Shown here: piece after piece, positions 34,176-35,912 of the stretch
Layout: every line of letters starts with the position of its first letter
How positions within the stretch are numbered: the first letter of the stretch is position 1
Source of the DNA: Prevotella sp.
GTDB lineage: Bacteria > Bacteroidota > Bacteroidia > Bacteroidales > Bacteroidaceae
DNA length: 35,912 nt
Assembly: GCA_017449495.1 (NCBI GenBank)
Contig: JAFTFO010000013.1
Coordinates: 1-35,912 of the forward strand
Direction: 5' to 3'
Program-made: the position numbers and the translations under genes
Notes under the pieces: model-generated
Told to the model about the DNA's origin: nothing
Seen by the model: the letters and a program-made list of their open reading frames with translations, nothing else
The model's database searches: none

Positions 34176-35501
34176 ATGCTCATCAAGAAAAAAATTAATT
34201 TCGCGCTAGAATTCAGGCGCAAAGGTACGAAAAAAAATGGAAACAACGAAGTAAATCAGGAAAATCTTCCACTTCGCATGCGTGTTTCTTATAATAACAT
34301 GCGAATTGAGTTCGTAACAGGCTACAGAATCGATGCAAACAAGTGGGACGCTGAAAATCAGAGAGCTACAGGAATGACCAAATTGATGCAAACTGCAAGT
34401 GAGGTAAACGACTATTTGGCGTTCCTAAAGGCTGAGATCATCAAAGTGTTCCACAAGTATGAATTGATGGAAGTGATGCCCACCCGTGAACAGATTAAGG
34501 AGGACTTCAACAAGAGAATTGAGCAGAATTATGACGAAAACTGGAATGATTCTGACCCTGACAACGAGGTGACAACTGAGAAAAAAAGCAATTTTTGGCC
34601 ATCTTTCAAAGAATTTATTCGGGTCAATGGAAGGCAGAATGATTGGACTGATGCGACCTATGAAAAGTTCAATGCGATGGAGAACCATTTGAAGAAGTTC
34701 AGGGACGATTTGACCTTTGATTACTTCGACGAAAACGGGCTGCTGGCCTACGTTGAGTTCCTGCGTCTGAAAGAGGACATGAAGAACAGTACGATTGGAA
34801 AGCAGGTATCGTTCCTGAAGTGGTTTCTCAGATGGTGCTACCACAGAGGCTATCATGAGAATAGGGCCTTCGAGACCTTCAAGCCAAAGCTGAAGAGCAC
34901 TCAGAAGAAAGTGATATTCCTGACTCGCAAGGAACTGACCATGTTAGTGAAATGCAAGATTCCAGAGGACAAGAAGTATCTGGATCGAGTCCGTGACGTG
35001 TTCCTGTTCTGCTGCTACACTGGCCTTAGATATTCCGATGTGTCGAACCTTCGCAAGAGCGATGTCAAGGGAGATCACATAGAAATCACGACTATCAAGA
35101 CTACAGATAGTCTTGTTATTGAGCTGAACAAGTACAGCAAGGCCATCCTTGAAAAGTACAAGGATGCGGACTTTGAGGACTTCAAGGTACTGCCAGTGGT
35201 CAGCAATCAGAAAATGAATGATTACCTCCACGAACTATGCAAGATGGCGAAAATCAATGAGCCGATACGCCAGACCTACTATAAGGGAAATGAACGTATA
35301 GACAAGGTTCAGCCCAAATACGAGTTGGTTGGCACTCATACTGGCAGGAGGACTTTCATCTGTAATGCACTGTCACTTGGCATCCCTGCCCAGGTCGTCA
35401 TGAAATGGACTGGTCACAGCGACTACAAAGCCATGAAGCCATATATCGATATTGCTGATGACATCAAGGCTAAGGCAATGAAGAAATTCAATAAGTTCTG
35501 A
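34176..35501 (+). CDS. Tyrosine recombinase/integrase (Bacteroidetes type)
   Basis: Site-specific recombinase of 441 residues, typical for integrases of Bacteroidetes mobile elements. The N-terminal arm-binding region (about 1-120) is followed by a SAM-like core-binding domain (about 145-235, FWPSFKEFIRVNGRQNDWTDATYEKFNAMENHL). The catalytic domain starts at about 245. Active-site residues are all present: R285 in TGLRYSDV, H388 and R391 in GTHTGRRTF, H414 in WTGHSDY and nucleophile Y423 in MKPYIDIAD. AT-richer than the PUL enzymes. It ends about 70 bases before the promoter of a candidate structured RNA. No partner mobilisation genes are in the window, so whether it moves an element, inverts DNA or is a relic is unknown. 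Confidence 0.93.
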   Translation: MLIKKKINFALEFRRKGTKKNGNNEVNQENLPLRMRVSYNNMRIEFVTGYRIDANKWDAENQRATGMTKLMQTASEVNDYLAFLKAEIIKVFHKYELMEVMPTREQIKEDFNKRIEQNYDENWNDSDPDNEVTTEKKSNFWPSFKEFIRVNGRQNDWTDATYEKFNAMENHLKKFRDDLTFDYFDENGLLAYVEFLRLKEDMKNSTIGKQVSFLKWFLRWCYHRGYHENRAFETFKPKLKSTQKKVIFLTRKELTMLVKCKIPEDKKYLDRVRDVFLFCCYTGLRYSDVSNLRKSDVKGDHIEITTIKTTDSLVIELNKYSKAILEKYKDADFEDFKVLPVVSNQKMNDYLHELCKMAKINEPIRQTYYKGNERIDKVQPKYELVGTHTGRRTFICNALSLGIPAQVVMKWTGHSDYKAMKPYIDIADDIKAKAMKKFNKF

Positions 35502-35572
35502 GGCATTTTATCACTGATACGGATATGATGCTCTGTAAAATTATTCAGTGAGTGTATTTGAGATAATTGTAT

Positions 35573-35580
35573 TAACTTTG
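35573..35580 (+). promoter_or_regulatory. -7 promoter element ahead of a candidate RNA
   Basis: TAACTTTG followed by CAGTGTC. No reading frame follows on the plus strand; the predicted transcription start, about 7 bases downstream, coincides with the first helix of the structured region at 35587. Confidence 0.6.
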
Positions 35581-35586
35581 CAGTGT

Positions 35587-35745
35587 CGTTACGAGTCACT
35601 TTAATTTTTCCCCTTTAATATTTCGTAACGTGCCAAACTTGTGGGAGTGGTCTCCAAAGAGACATCCCGGGACTCTGAAAGAGACCACCCCACTTCGGTA
35701 CATCAGTTTGGGGAAAGATTAGGATAACAGGCTTTATCATGTACC
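35587..35745 (+). ncRNA. Candidate structured, pseudoknotted RNA of unknown family
   Basis: Complementary segments read by eye: CGTTACGA 35587-35594 with TCGTAACG 35623-35630; GTGGG 35641-35645 plus GTGGTCTC 35647-35654 with GAGACCAC plus CCCAC 35681-35693 (13 bp with one bulged A); CCAAACT 35633-35639 with AGTTTGG 35705-35711; GGTACAT 35697-35703 with ATGTACC 35739-35745; and, from the loop of the first hairpin, 35601-35611 with 35712-35722 (11 consecutive pairs, two of them G-U). The last two helices make pseudoknots. A -7 element precedes it. There is no recognised tRNA, tmRNA, SRP, RNase P or riboswitch signature. The pairings are seen directly; that it is transcribed and functional is inference. 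Confidence 0.5.
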
Positions 35746-35796
35746 ATAGGCCCATAATACATTATATATAATATCACTAGTGTCTCTTAATATATG

Positions 35797-35912
35797 TTAA
35801 TCAAATTTGAAGTCGATATAGAGTTGTCCGTCATCCGGTTTTTCTGTCTCTCTGAGGGGCTGGAGAAGGTCGCTGATGTTGTCCGTGGTGAGTGCAGACT
35901 TTCCCAGGATGC
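35797..35912 (-). CDS. 3' end of an unidentified gene (runs off the window)
   Basis: Minus-strand frame open from the window edge to TAA at 35797-35799, giving 37 residues that end ...RETEKPDDGQLYIDFKFD. The family is not recognised; the segment is acidic and has no obvious motif. It is convergent with the integrase and the candidate RNA. About 50 AT-rich bases separate its stop from the RNA region, with no clear terminator. Confidence 0.5.
   Translation of the reverse strand, partial: ILGKSALTTDNISDLLQPLRETEKPDDGQLYIDFKFD

Noticed and set aside
35587-35745. tRNA, tmRNA, 6S, SRP or RNase P RNA
   Set aside because: No T-loop GGTTCGA-type sequence, no CCA end and no conserved core motif of these RNAs was found, and the helix arrangement does not match.

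Overview
The window comes from a Bacteroidota genome, most likely a Prevotella-type Bacteroidales. The reasons are a SusC/SusD pair, a hybrid two-component regulator, Bacteroidetes-type -7 promoter elements (TAnnTTTG) ahead of most transcription units, lipoprotein and secretion signals of this phylum, and a Bacteroidetes-type tyrosine recombinase. Almost the whole window (about 0.6-33.8 kb) is one polysaccharide utilisation locus (PUL) whose enzyme set fits pectic rhamnogalacturonan I (RG-I).

Layout. The left flank (1-700) has no intact gene. It holds several short-period repeat families and a broken HU-like DNA-binding gene, whose promoter region is fused to the 3' end of a shortened GH106 alpha-L-rhamnosidase gene (593-2131, minus). 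An AraC-type regulator (2201-3097, minus) diverges from a tight plus-strand operon (3257-12063): sugar-porter MFS transporter, DUF5107/TPR protein, GH35 beta-galactosidase and an SGNH-esterase/GH105 fusion; the last two junctions are 4-nt ATGA overlaps. Convergent to it, with 4 bp between the stops, is a 1489-residue PL11-GH28-GH43 fusion (12068-16537, minus). The HTCS regulator (16669-20865, plus) diverges from that. Then come SusD and SusC (20961-26274, minus), a CE12 rhamnogalacturonan acetylesterase (26398-27576, minus), and a divergent plus-strand operon GH2, GH105, GH106 (27740-33781). The right flank has a short integrase-like remnant, an intact tyrosine recombinase (34176-35501), a candidate structured RNA (about 35587-35745) and the 3' end of an unidentified gene on the minus strand.

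How it should work (inference from families). SusC/D import RG-I fragments. CE12 and the SGNH domain deacetylate them. PL11 and GH28 cut the GalA-Rha backbone. The two GH105 modules remove the unsaturated uronate left by the lyase, and GH106 removes rhamnose. GH2, GH35 and the GH43 module trim galactan or arabinogalactan branches. The sugar porter takes up monosaccharides, and the HTCS senses an oligosaccharide in the periplasm. A shared motif, ATCGT(T/A)CAA, lies upstream of the PL11-fusion, susC and CE12/GH2 promoters and is a candidate HTCS operator.

The points most worth a second look are the three-enzyme fusion; simple-sequence DNA repeats embedded in frame in coding regions at loops, linkers, signal peptides and C-termini; the shared operator with conserved spacing; the pseudoknotted RNA candidate beside the integrase; and the broken genes and repeats at both edges, which suggest that the locus edges have been remodelled by mobile DNA.
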